From Alkalihalobacillus sp. LMS39 (lineage in GTDB: Bacteria > Bacillota > Bacilli > Bacillales > Bacillaceae_F), in the NCBI RefSeq assembly GCF_022812285.1, contig NZ_CP093300.1:1364001-1428000 (forward strand): a stretch of 64,000 bases of DNA. The letters are read 5' to 3'. Shown piece after piece: positions 21,362 to 30,450 of the stretch. The notes beneath the pieces were generated by a model, which did not search any database, was not told where the DNA came from, and saw nothing but the letters and a program-made list of their open reading frames with translations. The position numbers and the translations under genes are program-made. Position 1 is the first letter of the stretch; each line of letters starts with the position of its first letter.

Positions 21362-22909
21362 TTGACATCATTAAATCGACATATGGAATATTTAATTGAA
21401 GAAGGCATTCATATTTTGCAAAAAAATGAAATGATGATTCTTCAAGAGTGGAAGAAGTTTTCAGAACAACAATTGTTCATTAATGATGAATATATGACCT
21501 CAAAAGAAGGTGAGTTTAAAGAGCGGTTAGGGCTTGTCATTGAACTGTTACAAAAATATGTCTTTCATTGGCAATACACTAACTATCATGAGTGGATGGA
21601 TGAACTTCAAGACGAATGGGCAAATTACCGTTCTGATATCGATAGTCACCATTTAGTGATGATTTTCTCTTTATTGGAAAAAGGTGCCCATAAAGTGAGT
21701 CAACAAAAATCGAACATAACTTATTATAAATATCAATCGATTCAATATTTCTTTGATCATGTGTTTCAAAAGTTATTAAACTATTCTTCCAATAAAGTCA
21801 TCGATATTAGTTCCTATGTGAAACATTTATTTTCGTTAGAGCCCATTCCTGTACACTGCGTTATGAGAGTAAGACAAGAAGAAGAGGTATATGGAATTAA
21901 AGAAATAATCCAAATGAAAGAACAAGAAAACGATAGTTCATGGATGAATATGTTGAAAACGCTTAAATCAGAGTCGTTAGATTTACTAACGTCGGCAGTC
22001 ACTAGTTTAGTTAAGACGAAAGAAAGAGAAGAAACACTCTTTGTTTTTTCGATTCACGTAAGAAACGAAACCTTATTGTTTTTTACACCTGAGCGAGAGT
22101 GGCAACCTGTGAAAGCTTCCCTTCATCTATCAATTAAAATGTTTGAAAGAAATTTTGAATCGTATTCTAGATTAACGAAACAAAACCAATGGAAAGATAG
22201 CTTACTTTTTTTTCAACAATGGATGATTCAAGCGAAAGGGGTTCATGAGTTAATTGAACGAATTGCATCAGGATATGTCCGCTATTTTCCGTTTGAACGA
22301 TGTGCTTTTTTTTCTTATAAGGATACAGAAAAAACGAGCATCGGTTTAACGGGATATCAACTTAATACGGATGTAATAAAAACGATTAAAGAAAATATAA
22401 CGACAGTTCATCTGATAAATAAAAACGTAAAAGATTTAAGTTTTTACCGGCCGCTTTATTATGCTTCTGCTCTGACATGTTTACCTGAGCATTATGTAAA
22501 GCAATTCAAATTAAAATCCATTGTCATTGCACCTATTTATACACTATCAGAAAACAAATTGCTCGGTTCGGTCATTTTGGACCAAGGAGAGCATCAGCAT
22601 TTTGAAGTAAGCAATGAAACAATGATCGCTTTACAAAAGGTAGGACATCTCGTTGGTGAAGTGTTAATGAAGTACCAAGATTATAAAGAATTGTATTTAC
22701 AACACGCTCTTTCCTCTAGATTATCTCGACGAGAAATAGAGGTATTGCAAATGATAAAAAATGGCGATTCAATAGAAGAAGTAGCGGAACAGCTAAACTT
22801 AAGTAGATATACAGTAAGGGATTATATTTCAAGTTCAATTAAAAGAATGAATGCAAAAAACCGGATTCATGCCGTATCAATGGCTATTCAGCAAGGTCTT
22901 ATTTCATAA
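21362..22909 (+). CDS. LuxR-type HTH regulator with GAF-like region
   Basis: A 515-residue protein with TTG start at 21362, nine bases after AAGGAGG; upstream in-frame ATG codons lack a ribosome site. The C-terminal 60 residues are a LuxR/NarL helix-turn-helix: LSRREIEVLQMIKNGDSIEEVAEQ followed by LNLSRYTVRDYISSSIKRM. The preceding region (about 290-440) has a GAF-like pattern, with GYVRYFPFERCAFFSYKD and SIVIAPIYTLSENKLLGSVIL. The first 270 residues are charged and helical and not recognised. No receiver domain or phosphoacceptor motif was found, so signalling is likely by ligand or partner binding. It is a single gene with its own terminator; target genes unknown. Confidence 0.75.
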   Translation: MTSLNRHMEYLIEEGIHILQKNEMMILQEWKKFSEQQLFINDEYMTSKEGEFKERLGLVIELLQKYVFHWQYTNYHEWMDELQDEWANYRSDIDSHHLVMIFSLLEKGAHKVSQQKSNITYYKYQSIQYFFDHVFQKLLNYSSNKVIDISSYVKHLFSLEPIPVHCVMRVRQEEEVYGIKEIIQMKEQENDSSWMNMLKTLKSESLDLLTSAVTSLVKTKEREETLFVFSIHVRNETLLFFTPEREWQPVKASLHLSIKMFERNFESYSRLTKQNQWKDSLLFFQQWMIQAKGVHELIERIASGYVRYFPFERCAFFSYKDTEKTSIGLTGYQLNTDVIKTIKENITTVHLINKNVKDLSFYRPLYYASALTCLPEHYVKQFKLKSIVIAPIYTLSENKLLGSVILDQGEHQHFEVSNETMIALQKVGHLVGEVLMKYQDYKELYLQHALSSRLSRREIEVLQMIKNGDSIEEVAEQLNLSRYTVRDYISSSIKRMNAKNRIHAVSMAIQQGLIS

Positions 22910-22916
22910 AATCTTT

Positions 22917-22957
22917 ATCTTGAGAGGAGAAGTTACTCCTTTCAAGATTTTTTTTTT
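22917..22957 (+). terminator. Terminator of the LuxR-type gene
   Basis: ATCTTGAGAGGAG (22917-22929) pairs with CTCCTTTCAAGAT (22936-22948, one G-T), followed by T10. Confidence 0.92.
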
Positions 22958-23024
22958 GATATATTATGAAACGAACACGTCAAACTTCGTTAAATGCAAA
23001 CATAGCCGTTGTTAATAATACAGT

Positions 23025-23266
23025 GGTGAAGGACAAAATAAGGAGAAAGTGTCCTTCATAAAGCGATGAAGGACAAAACAAGGAGAAAACGAAGCAAAAG
23101 TGTCCTTCATAAAGGCGATGAAGGACAAAACAAGGAGAAAACGAAGCAAAAGTGTCCTTCATAAAGGCGATGAAGGACAAAACAAGGAGAAAACGAAGCA
23201 AAAGTGTCCTTCATAAAGGCGATGAAGGACAAAACGAGAAGAAAACGAAGCAAAAGTGTCCTTCAT
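23025..23266. repeat. Family C: 52-bp tandem repeat with dyad arms
   Basis: Five units; GATGAAGGAC starts at 23065, 23117, 23169 and 23221, exactly 52 bp apart, and a shorter first unit begins at about 23025 (it lacks ACGAAGCAAAA). Each unit has arms ATGAAGGACA and TGTCCTTCAT, able to form a 10-bp hairpin. Whole units, including the sequence between the arms, are nearly identical, unlike CRISPR spacers. The last unit has CGAGAA instead of CAAGGA. Long reading frames here are repeat artefacts. Confidence 0.92.
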
Positions 23267-23281
23267 ACAAATGAGATGGGT

Positions 23282-23520
23282 CCCCTGGAGAGAAGTTTCC
23301 AATAGAAGGCATCTATCAGCTATGTTTGTTTAGTGTGTCATGAAAAGGAAAAGATACCTTTTGATATAGTAAGAGATTTTGATTTAATGGACGGTGGCGA
23401 TCCGATGACATCACCAATGTTTTTCTGTGAAACCTGTGGAGGATAAATGTATCCTTAGTATTATAAACGGGTACAGGGAGTAGAGTACATGCATATTTGC
23501 AGGAAACAAAAAAGGACTGA
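23282..23520 (+). pseudogene. Decayed gene for a small zinc-ribbon-like protein
   Basis: Frame 23321-23520 reads YVCLVCHEKEKIPFDIVRD and later GGDPMTSPMFFCETCGG, then TAA (23444), MYP, TAG (23456), YYKRVQGVEYMHICRKQ. Two CxxC pairs look like a zinc ribbon and the text continues meaningfully past two in-frame stops. An earlier piece in another frame (GEKFPIEGIYQ, about 23288-23320) suggests a frameshift as well. No start codon with a ribosome site fits. The intact family is not identified; degradation after repeat-rich rearrangement is inferred. Confidence 0.6.
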
Positions 23521-23550
23521 GTGAGGTAGGTTTCCTCACTCAGTTTTACT
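23516..23550 (+). terminator. Terminator after the decayed gene
   Basis: ACTGAGTGAGG (23516-23526) pairs with CCTCACTCAGT (23534-23544), followed by TTTACTT. Confidence 0.85.
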
Positions 23551-23567
23551 TATAAGTTAATGAGGGA

Positions 23568-23733
23568 GTATAAAAATTTAGTATAGCAATGAAGTATTGA
23601 AAGCTTAATCAAGGAGAGCGAAAGCTGCGCACCTGCGCGTTTCACCCCAAGAAAAGCACTTGGGGTTTACTGTTAAAATCGGGCAGGGCTCCGCACTTCG
23701 CGTGAAAGAAAAGACGCTCGGCGTTTTTCTTAT
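23568..23733. repeat. Family B element, copy 3 (diverged)
   Basis: Starts GTATAAAAATTTAGTATAGC and runs through GCGCACCTGCGCG, CCCCAAGAAAAGCACTTGGGG and GCAGGGCTCCGC to GGCGTTTTTCTTAT. It has more substitutions than copies 1 and 2, and the left GATAAG end is not recognisable. The rest of 23734-24059 holds no supported gene. Confidence 0.82.
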
Positions 23734-24059
23734 TGTACATCCCTACAAATGTCGGGTATTTAGAAATAAGAAAAATTGTACGATATTTTGTGGGATTGTT
23801 CATTCAGAGGAAGTTACATAAGATGAAAATAAATTCTAAATTTTCTAATAGTTATATACTTGCCTATGTTGAAAAAGGGTAAAAAAATAGAAAACTGAAT
23901 TCGTTAGTTGTTTTCAAACGGATAACCAAATGGAATATGAGATATTTTACAGACATTGAAAGGGGGAATTTACCAAACCGTATTCCGAATGTAAAACAAT
24001 TGGCTTTTGTCTGTTTATGAATCTATTTTCCAAAACCTTAAAGAGAAGGGGGTAAGAAA

Positions 24060-27047
24060 ATGAAAGCGTTATCATTATTGATTGCTGATTTTGCTACGAT
24101 TACGAAACGAAAAGCGGTATTTTTTTCAGTCCTGGGTGCACTATTCATTCCTGTCATCTATACTATCTTGCAACTTTCTGCAACATGGAGCCCGTATGAC
24201 AATATATCAAATTTACCGGTGGCCATTGTGAACAATGATAAAGGGACAATGGTTGATGATGAACCACTGAATGTAGGAGCGGATTTAATTACTGATTTGC
24301 AAGAAAATCCAGCACTTGATTGGAACGTTGTTTCTTCAGAAGAAGCAGAAAAGGGCTTGAAAAACCTTGATTATTTTCTAGTGATTGAAGTCCCAGAAGA
24401 TTTTTCAGCCAATTTGTCGACTTTGTTAGATGACGAACCGAAAAAGATGGAGTTAAAGTACACACAAAATGAAGGACTAAGTTTCTTTGCCTCACAAGTA
24501 ACAAGGTCTGCTACTGAAAAAATAAAAGAAGGGCTTTCCAATTCCATTACGCAAAAATATGCAAATAATGTGTTTAATACCATTGGTGACGTTGCCCAAG
24601 GATTTGAAGCTGCTTCTGATGGCTCAAAACAAATTCATGATGGCACGATTCAAGTGTATGATGGGACAGATGAAATGTTATCTTCACTAGAAGAAAAAGC
24701 ACCTGATATCTCAAAACTTGCTGATGGAGCGGTCACTCTTAATGATGGAACAAATCAAGTATTAACTTCATTAAATGAAAAGTCTCCAGATATCTCAAAA
24801 TTGGCGGACGGTGCTTCGGCTGTGCACGGAGGAACTAGTACACTTTTGAGTTCCTTACAACAAGGTGCTCCAAATATCTCAAAGCTAGCAGATGGAGCAT
24901 CAGCAGTAGATAGTGGAACAAGCCAAGTGCTTTCTTCACTAAAAGATGGTGCACCAAATATAGCAAAGTTAGCAGACGGTGCTACTGCTGTCGACAATGG
25001 AACAAGCCAAGTGCTTTCGTCATTAAAAGCAGGGGCGCCCAATATCTCGCAATTAGCAGATGGAGCCACACAAGTGAATAATGGGGCTAATCAAGTGCTA
25101 GTCTCGTTAAAAAGTGGTGCACCTAATATTTCCACACTAGCAAATGGCGCTTCCCAACTAGACGGGGGAACAGCCCAACTGTTAACAACGTTAAAAGCTA
25201 AAGAAGATGATGTAGCGACGTTAGCACAAGGGGCTCAATCTTTAGTGGTAGGAAGTCAGGGAGTTCATGATGGGGTTACTCAAGTATTAGCTGGTTTAGA
25301 AGAATCTAAAGTAGGAGCTACCCAACTTAAACAAGGAACTTCGAGCTTAGTGACAGGAAGCCAAAATTTATCTCAAGGAGTTCAAGATTGGCAAAATGCT
25401 TCGGCTCAAGTTGCTGGTGGAGCAAGTCAATTAGTTACTGCCATTGAGCAGTATATGAACAATCATAATCTCCAGAATGATCCTGAATTCCAACAGCTTT
25501 TAGGGATTAGTCAGGTTGTTTCTTCAGGGGCAAGTGATTTATCATCATCAACAACAACAATTAAAGCAGGTGTGGATTCACTAGCAAGTGGTCTTCAAAC
25601 CGCTGATGCAGGAGCGACCCAATTGACGAATGGCTTAACTCAATTAGTGGCTGGCCAAACACAAGTCCAAACAGGAACAACTCAATTGGTGGATGGGGCT
25701 CAGCTTGTTGCAGGAGGAACCGCTACAGTAAATACAGGCTGGAGTGAATTAATTGTAGGTGTAACCGAGTTGAAAGGCGGAACAACTCAGTTAAAAGAAG
25801 GAACGGCATCACTTCAAACCGGTTGGACGGATTTAACTACTGGAGTCACTACCCTTCAAGCAGGGACGAACCAGCTTCAAGTAGGGACTTCAAGTGTAAA
25901 AACGGGTTGGGGTAGTTTAACGAATGGTGTTAGTGACCTCCAAGCGGGAACATCGCAATTAAAGGCTGGAACACAAAGCGTTCATACAGGCTGGGGTACT
26001 TTAACAAGTGGAGTTGGTGAGCTTCAAGCGGGAACGTCACAGTTAAAAGTTGGAACATTCAGTGTTAAAGATGGCTGGGGAACACTAACTAGCGGTGTGA
26101 CTGACCTTCATGCAGGTACACAACAAATTGAAACTGGGACTTCAAGTGTAAAAACGGGCTGGGGCACGTTAACGACAGGTGTCAGTCAATTAAATGATGG
26201 GGCAGGTCAGATTAAAGATGGTACTGCAACTGTGGAAACAGGCTGGGGTACATTAACAGATGGTGTTAAGCTTTTACATGATGGAGCTGACCGATTAAAA
26301 GATGGTAGTGAAGAGCTGTTTACAAAACTGGCGGATGGAGCTACACAAACAGGCGGTATCCAAGTTTCTGATTCGAATTTTGATATGTTTGCGTCCCCTG
26401 TCAATACTATAGAAGAGAAAGTGAATCCATTTCCACAGTATCGAAATTCTACAGCACCATATCATGTGTCTCTTGCTTTATTTATGGGCATTTTAATTAT
26501 GTCGTTGTTTGTTAATCTAGCAAAACCTGAAGGACCACCTAGCTCTGGGCTATCATGGTTTGCAAATAAGTTCATGCTTACAGCTATTTTAGCGATTGTG
26601 CAAGCGTTGTTAGTTTCTTTTGTAACATTAGTTGTTTTAGGGTTAGATGTTGCGAATGGCTTCCAATTTGTCATGTTCACCATCATAGCAAGTTTAAGTT
26701 TTGCAGCTATTGTGCTTTTCTTTGTCACATTAGCTGGCAATGTTGGTAGAATCATTGTCTTTGCTTTTATCGCTTTACAGCTTGGAACAACAGGCGGACA
26801 ATTACCAATATATCTATTGCCAGAAGGTTTACAAAACATTAGTGTCATTGCACCATTAACATACTCTATTGCCGGCTTAAAGTCAGCGATTTCACTTAAT
26901 AACTTTGGGTATTTATTTGAAAATGCTATGGTGTTAATTGGATTCTTCGTTTTATTTAGCGCGCTCACTTTTGTTACGATTGTAATAAAGAACAAAAGAA
27001 CGGGGATGACTGATACTGCAATGAATCGAGAAGTTTTAGAGGGATAA
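24060..27047 (+). CDS. yhgE: YhgE/Pip-domain membrane protein with long repeat region
   Basis: A 995-residue membrane protein of the YhgE/Pip (phage infection protein) family. An N-terminal span (about 18-40) leads to a large extracellular part, then five or six C-terminal spans (about 800-980) of ABC-2-permease-like character. The extracellular middle (about 190-770) is a long series of degenerate repeats: first SPDISKLADGA-type units, then units like GTSQLKAGTQSVHTGWGTLT. Such segments probably form coiled or elongated structures. AGAAGGGGGT precedes ATG 24060. Family members act in surface assembly or export and serve as phage receptors in lactococci; the substrate here is unknown. Single-gene unit. 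Confidence 0.9.
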   Translation: MKALSLLIADFATITKRKAVFFSVLGALFIPVIYTILQLSATWSPYDNISNLPVAIVNNDKGTMVDDEPLNVGADLITDLQENPALDWNVVSSEEAEKGLKNLDYFLVIEVPEDFSANLSTLLDDEPKKMELKYTQNEGLSFFASQVTRSATEKIKEGLSNSITQKYANNVFNTIGDVAQGFEAASDGSKQIHDGTIQVYDGTDEMLSSLEEKAPDISKLADGAVTLNDGTNQVLTSLNEKSPDISKLADGASAVHGGTSTLLSSLQQGAPNISKLADGASAVDSGTSQVLSSLKDGAPNIAKLADGATAVDNGTSQVLSSLKAGAPNISQLADGATQVNNGANQVLVSLKSGAPNISTLANGASQLDGGTAQLLTTLKAKEDDVATLAQGAQSLVVGSQGVHDGVTQVLAGLEESKVGATQLKQGTSSLVTGSQNLSQGVQDWQNASAQVAGGASQLVTAIEQYMNNHNLQNDPEFQQLLGISQVVSSGASDLSSSTTTIKAGVDSLASGLQTADAGATQLTNGLTQLVAGQTQVQTGTTQLVDGAQLVAGGTATVNTGWSELIVGVTELKGGTTQLKEGTASLQTGWTDLTTGVTTLQAGTNQLQVGTSSVKTGWGSLTNGVSDLQAGTSQLKAGTQSVHTGWGTLTSGVGELQAGTSQLKVGTFSVKDGWGTLTSGVTDLHAGTQQIETGTSSVKTGWGTLTTGVSQLNDGAGQIKDGTATVETGWGTLTDGVKLLHDGADRLKDGSEELFTKLADGATQTGGIQVSDSNFDMFASPVNTIEEKVNPFPQYRNSTAPYHVSLALFMGILIMSLFVNLAKPEGPPSSGLSWFANKFMLTAILAIVQALLVSFVTLVVLGLDVANGFQFVMFTIIASLSFAAIVLFFVTLAGNVGRIIVFAFIALQLGTTGGQLPIYLLPEGLQNISVIAPLTYSIAGLKSAISLNNFGYLFENAMVLIGFFVLFSALTFVTIVIKNKRTGMTDTAMNREVLEG

Positions 27048-27081
27048 GGTAAAAACAGGAAGCTGAAGCAGTATAGAGGAG

Positions 27082-27136
27082 AAAAGCTGGACTAAAGAAT
27101 GTAACTCAACACTTCTTCATGTTCCAGCTTTTTTCT
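27082..27136. terminator. Bidirectional terminator between yhgE and the EamA gene
   Basis: AAAAGCTGGA (27082-27091) pairs with TCCAGCTTTT (27123-27132), with T/A runs on both sides, so it can serve both convergent genes. Confidence 0.8.
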
Positions 27137-28085
27137 AACTTAACTTTTTCTGCTTTATGATGGCTTGCGGTGCAGCAACTGTTTCTTTTTCTTTAGAAAA
27201 TGATAAATATAATACCATCGCTAAAATAAACACAGTTCCGATTACTTGGTAGAGGCCGAATGAAATGTTAAGCCACAATACAGAAGTGATGATTGCGGCA
27301 AGTGGTTCGACACTCCCTAGTAAACTCGTTTCTTGTGGTTTAAGATATTTCAGACTTTCGAGATAAAACCAAAACGCAAGCATAGTCCCAAAAACGATGA
27401 CAAACCCTAAATAAAAGATGGTGTCACCACCCCAATGTGTCGCTTCAATTTTCCAAGGGGGGTGAAGAATGGCTAAACTAGTTCCACCAATTATCATGGC
27501 CCAGCCAATAATGTTTAAAGACCCCCACTTTGATAAAAGATTTCCAGCATAAAGAGTATAAAAGGCTAAGGCGACACCAGATAATATTCCCCAAATGACA
27601 GAGGACAAAGGGACGGACAATGTATGGAATACCCCGTTTGTTAATAATAAAAATGAACCACTTAAGGCTAAACAAACAGCAATGACATCTTTTCCTCGTA
27701 ACTTACTTACTTTTGTAAGAACTAGATAGAATATAATAAAAAGAGGAGCTTGATACTGTAATAATGTTGCAACAGCAGCATTTCCTAAATTAATCGAAGC
27801 CATGTATGTATATTGAACAGCTAACATCCCAAATATTCCAAAAATAAAAAGTTGGAAAACAGCTTGTTTGTCTTTCCAAATTTGAAATACTTTTTCGCGG
27901 CTTTTAAAAAGGAGCGCAAGAATAATCATAACGATTCCTGCTAATAATAATCGCACAGAGACAAGCCACTCTACCGGAATATGACTATCTTGGAAAAGTC
28001 GCTGGGCTACAGTTCCTCCAACTCCCCAAAATGAAGCCCCTAATAAAACAAGAATAAATCCAATCCATCGATTTTGTTTTTTCAT
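27135..28085 (-). CDS. EamA (DMT superfamily) transporter
   Basis: A 316-residue membrane transporter with ten predicted spans as two EamA halves (about 8-140 and 155-290). Recognisable elements are LGASFWGVGGTVAQRLF in span 1, YTYMASINLGNAAVATLLQYQAPLFI in the first half and YLKPQETSLLGSVEPLAAII in the second. Family members export metabolites or amino acids; the substrate is unknown. The start at 28085 is preferred over ATG 28091, which abuts the ribosome site GAGTGGG. The upstream GntR/FCD regulator gene ends 12 bp before, so the two form an operon and the regulator probably controls this transporter (inference). Confidence 0.9.
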   Translation of the reverse strand: MKKQNRWIGFILVLLGASFWGVGGTVAQRLFQDSHIPVEWLVSVRLLLAGIVMIILALLFKSREKVFQIWKDKQAVFQLFIFGIFGMLAVQYTYMASINLGNAAVATLLQYQAPLFIIFYLVLTKVSKLRGKDVIAVCLALSGSFLLLTNGVFHTLSVPLSSVIWGILSGVALAFYTLYAGNLLSKWGSLNIIGWAMIIGGTSLAILHPPWKIEATHWGGDTIFYLGFVIVFGTMLAFWFYLESLKYLKPQETSLLGSVEPLAAIITSVLWLNISFGLYQVIGTVFILAMVLYLSFSKEKETVAAPQAIIKQKKLS

Positions 28086-28097
28086 GGTCATCCCACT

Positions 28098-28745
28098 CTA
28101 TCGTTTATTTTGTTGTTTCATTTGCATTAAACTATGTTTCCAATTGTTCATAAGCGCCTCTTTTGCTTTTTCCCAATCTTTTTGTTCAAGATGTTTAATA
28201 ACTAAACGATGTTCCTTATATGATGCTTGAACAGACTCTTCTTTTTGAAAATAGTAGAATTCTGCTCTTCGAATCTTGGCTTTTAAACGATGGAGTATTT
28301 TTTGAAGCTCCTCGTTTTTCGATAAAGCTATAATGACATCGTGAAACGCATTATCAAGTTGCACAATATCTAACTGATGTAACGATGGACTGTCCACTAA
28401 GATTTGTTCGTTGATGTTAGTTAACTCATCTATTGTTTGCGATGTGAAATGAGGAAACGCCTCTTCTAAAGCGAGAGCTTCTAATGTCCAAACAATTGAA
28501 TATGTTGAAGTCAGTTGGTCCAAGTCAATGGGTGCGATCGTTGTTGAGCGATTTGGTTTCGTCACAACAAAGCCTTCTTCTTCTAAGCGTAACAAAGCTT
28601 CACGAATGGGAGTTCTGCTAATCCCTAATTCCTCAGATAATTCCACATCTCTTACTTTATCTCCAGGGGATAGTTTACCAACAATAATCCATTCCAATAA
28701 AATATTGTAAGCTTCTTCTCTTAAAAAGGTACGTTTAATGAGCAT
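28098..28745 (-). CDS. GntR-family regulator, FadR/FCD type
   Basis: A 215-residue repressor or activator. The N-terminal winged helix contains DVELSEELGISRTPIREALLRLEEEG; the C-terminal all-helical FCD domain covers about 75-210, with a VQLDNAFHDVIIALSKNE segment typical of the metal-binding fold. ATG 28745 follows TATGGAGGGATCAAG; the upstream in-frame ATG at 28766 has no ribosome site and lies within the palindrome region. An 18-bp perfect inverted repeat immediately upstream is a strong candidate autoregulatory site. It is cotranscribed with the EamA transporter. Confidence 0.9.
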   Translation of the reverse strand: MLIKRTFLREEAYNILLEWIIVGKLSPGDKVRDVELSEELGISRTPIREALLRLEEEGFVVTKPNRSTTIAPIDLDQLTSTYSIVWTLEALALEEAFPHFTSQTIDELTNINEQILVDSPSLHQLDIVQLDNAFHDVIIALSKNEELQKILHRLKAKIRRAEFYYFQKEESVQASYKEHRLVIKHLEQKDWEKAKEALMNNWKHSLMQMKQQNKR

Positions 28746-28761
28746 CTTGATCCCTCCATAT

Positions 28762-28805
28762 GACAATCAACTAATATGTAATATATCACATATTAGTTGA
28801 TTGTC
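28762..28805. promoter_or_regulatory. Large palindromic operator upstream of the GntR/FCD gene
   Basis: GACAATCAACTAATATGT (28762-28779) and its exact reverse complement (28788-28805) flank an 8-bp AT centre. Perfect 18-bp arms directly upstream of a GntR gene, on the promoter side, suggest an operator for autoregulation. A hairpin in the leader is the alternative. Confidence 0.65.
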
Positions 28806-28940
28806 AATTGATTCCAATTAATTAACATGATATAAAGCAGATGGCCTACGGGACACTCATATCATTTTCATCACCTGATAAAGGAAGCGGAATATATTGT
28901 ATTGTATTACGGTTACTTTTTTAGAAAGGAAGGATTCATA

Positions 28941-29429
28941 GTGACAAAAGAAGAGGATTTGAAGATAGTTGAGTTACTGAAAAGGTTAGGAGTAAAATCA
29001 GAAAAAAAATTACAGCAGTATGTTCATTCCCTTTTGGCAGATGAAGATTTTATTTTGCTCATGAGCAAAATATTGAATAAACATTCCCAAACAATAAAAC
29101 AATTACAAAACAATACTGAAACGTTTGCGACTCAATTAAATATGCCGACAAAAAGAGATGTCGCTCATATTGCAAAACTTGCCCAACAAATTGAAGAGAA
29201 AATTGATGATTTAGAAGAGCAAGTAATGCAATTAACTGCTCAAGGAAGTGAAGGTGAAACGTTGAATAAGCAAGGAGAACTAGGAGATGAAAGTATTCAT
29301 CATGACAGTTTAAATAAAAAAATGGGAAGGCAACATGCCAAGTTAAAAGCTATGATGAAATTATGGCAAAGTCTACCAACTTCTCCTTTAATCACAAACG
29401 TAGTGGATCGTGACAGAAAACATGACTGA
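28941..29429 (+). CDS. PhaR-like subunit of a polyhydroxyalkanoate synthase
   Basis: A 162-residue helical protein starting with GTG 28941, seven bases after AGGAAGG. The C-terminal half has NMPTKRDVAHIAKLAQQIEE followed by a coiled coil rich in Glu and Leu (about 85-120). This resembles the MPT-K/R-DV coiled-coil tail of PhaE/PhaR/phasin-type proteins. The next gene overlaps by 20 bp and is PhaC-like, so this is most likely the non-catalytic subunit of a class IV (PhaR/PhaC) or class III synthase. The N-terminal part is not recognised, and similarity to Bacillus megaterium PhaR is inferred rather than measured. Confidence 0.6.
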   Translation: MTKEEDLKIVELLKRLGVKSEKKLQQYVHSLLADEDFILLMSKILNKHSQTIKQLQNNTETFATQLNMPTKRDVAHIAKLAQQIEEKIDDLEEQVMQLTAQGSEGETLNKQGELGDESIHHDSLNKKMGRQHAKLKAMMKLWQSLPTSPLITNVVDRDRKHD

Positions 29430-30429
29430 AAAAAAGCATATGAAAGGATATTCCGAAGAAATATGTTCATCAATGATTGGACAAACACCTAGAGAAGAGA
29501 TTTGGAAAAAAAATAAAACAACGTTATGGTATTACCCAACCAATACGAAAAAGTATAAAACACCGCTTTTTTTAATTTATTCGTTAGTGAGCAAGCCATA
29601 TTTACTTGATTTGGCTCCCGGTAGCAGCATGATTGAAGCTTTTCATCAAAAGGGATTTGATGTGTATTTAATAGACTTTGGTGTTCCGGGATATGAAGAT
29701 TATGATATCAGTTTGGACACTTATATTTGTGGTCATATCCAAAAAGCAGTGAAGCGTACTTTATATCATTCGAAGTCTACTGATGTTTCTATCGTCGGAT
29801 ATTGTCTTGGTGGAACATTATCAATCATCTATGCTGCGATTGCAACAGAACCGATAAAAAATCTTATTTTATTTGCACCTCCTGTTGATTTTAGTCAGAT
29901 TCCGCTTTTAGAGAAGTGGCGGGAATTATTAAGGGAAAATGAAATGAAAATAGACGAACTTTTATCTTTATACGGGGTTGTTCCTCCTTCAATTGTTAAT
30001 CTCGGTATGAGAACAATAACCTCACCTATTTCGATTACGCCGCATATTCGTTTAATCGAACGTGGTCACGATAAGCAGTATGTGGAGAAGTGGAATAAAT
30101 TTAATAGGTGGGCAAAAGATCATATCCCATTTGTAGGGAAAACATTACATCAACTTTTATATGATGTAGTCTTAGAAAATAAACTTATTCAAAACCAACT
30201 CAAGATTAACGAACAACAAGTTCTTTTGAGCAATATAAAGTCAAACCTATTAGTCGTTTCAACATCAGGTGATCAAATTGTAAAAGAGGAATATATCATT
30301 TCCTTATTAGATAAAGTTTCAAGTGAAGACAGTACCTATAAACGGGTCAAAGGCGGACATGCGAGTTTGGCGATAAAAGGAGAACTTCCATTATTTCTAG
30401 AGGAATGGTTAGTACAACGCTCGACATAA
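29410..30429 (+). CDS. phaC: PhaC-like polyhydroxyalkanoate synthase, class III/IV
   Basis: A 339-residue alpha/beta-hydrolase-fold polyester synthase that would join hydroxyacyl-CoA units into storage polyester. The lipase-like box is GYCLGG with nucleophile Cys132, replacing the Ser of lipases, as in PHA synthases. The rest of the triad is Asp288 (STSGDQIV) and His317 (KGGHASL). The length fits the short class III/IV subunits (about 355), not class I (about 590). The start is GTG 29410, or ATG 29422 within the overlap with phaR; neither has a strong ribosome site, suggesting coupled translation. No phaA/phaB/phaJ genes are adjacent; a P450 gene follows 21 bp later. Confidence 0.82.
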   Translation: MTENMTEKKHMKGYSEEICSSMIGQTPREEIWKKNKTTLWYYPTNTKKYKTPLFLIYSLVSKPYLLDLAPGSSMIEAFHQKGFDVYLIDFGVPGYEDYDISLDTYICGHIQKAVKRTLYHSKSTDVSIVGYCLGGTLSIIYAAIATEPIKNLILFAPPVDFSQIPLLEKWRELLRENEMKIDELLSLYGVVPPSIVNLGMRTITSPISITPHIRLIERGHDKQYVEKWNKFNRWAKDHIPFVGKTLHQLLYDVVLENKLIQNQLKINEQQVLLSNIKSNLLVVSTSGDQIVKEEYIISLLDKVSSEDSTYKRVKGGHASLAIKGELPLFLEEWLVQRST

Positions 30430-30450
30430 AGTTTTACAAGGAGGGATACC

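Noticed and set aside
22980-23201. Minus-strand 73-residue ORF
   Set aside because: Produced entirely by the 52-bp tandem repeat; its protein is the repeat read through.
23025-23266. CRISPR array
   Set aside because: Regular repeats with fixed period, but the sequences between the dyad arms are the same in every unit, only five units exist, and no cas genes are present.
26462-26995. Minus-strand 177-residue ORF opposite yhgE
   Set aside because: Antisense of the membrane-span region of yhgE; no ribosome site or recognisable domain.
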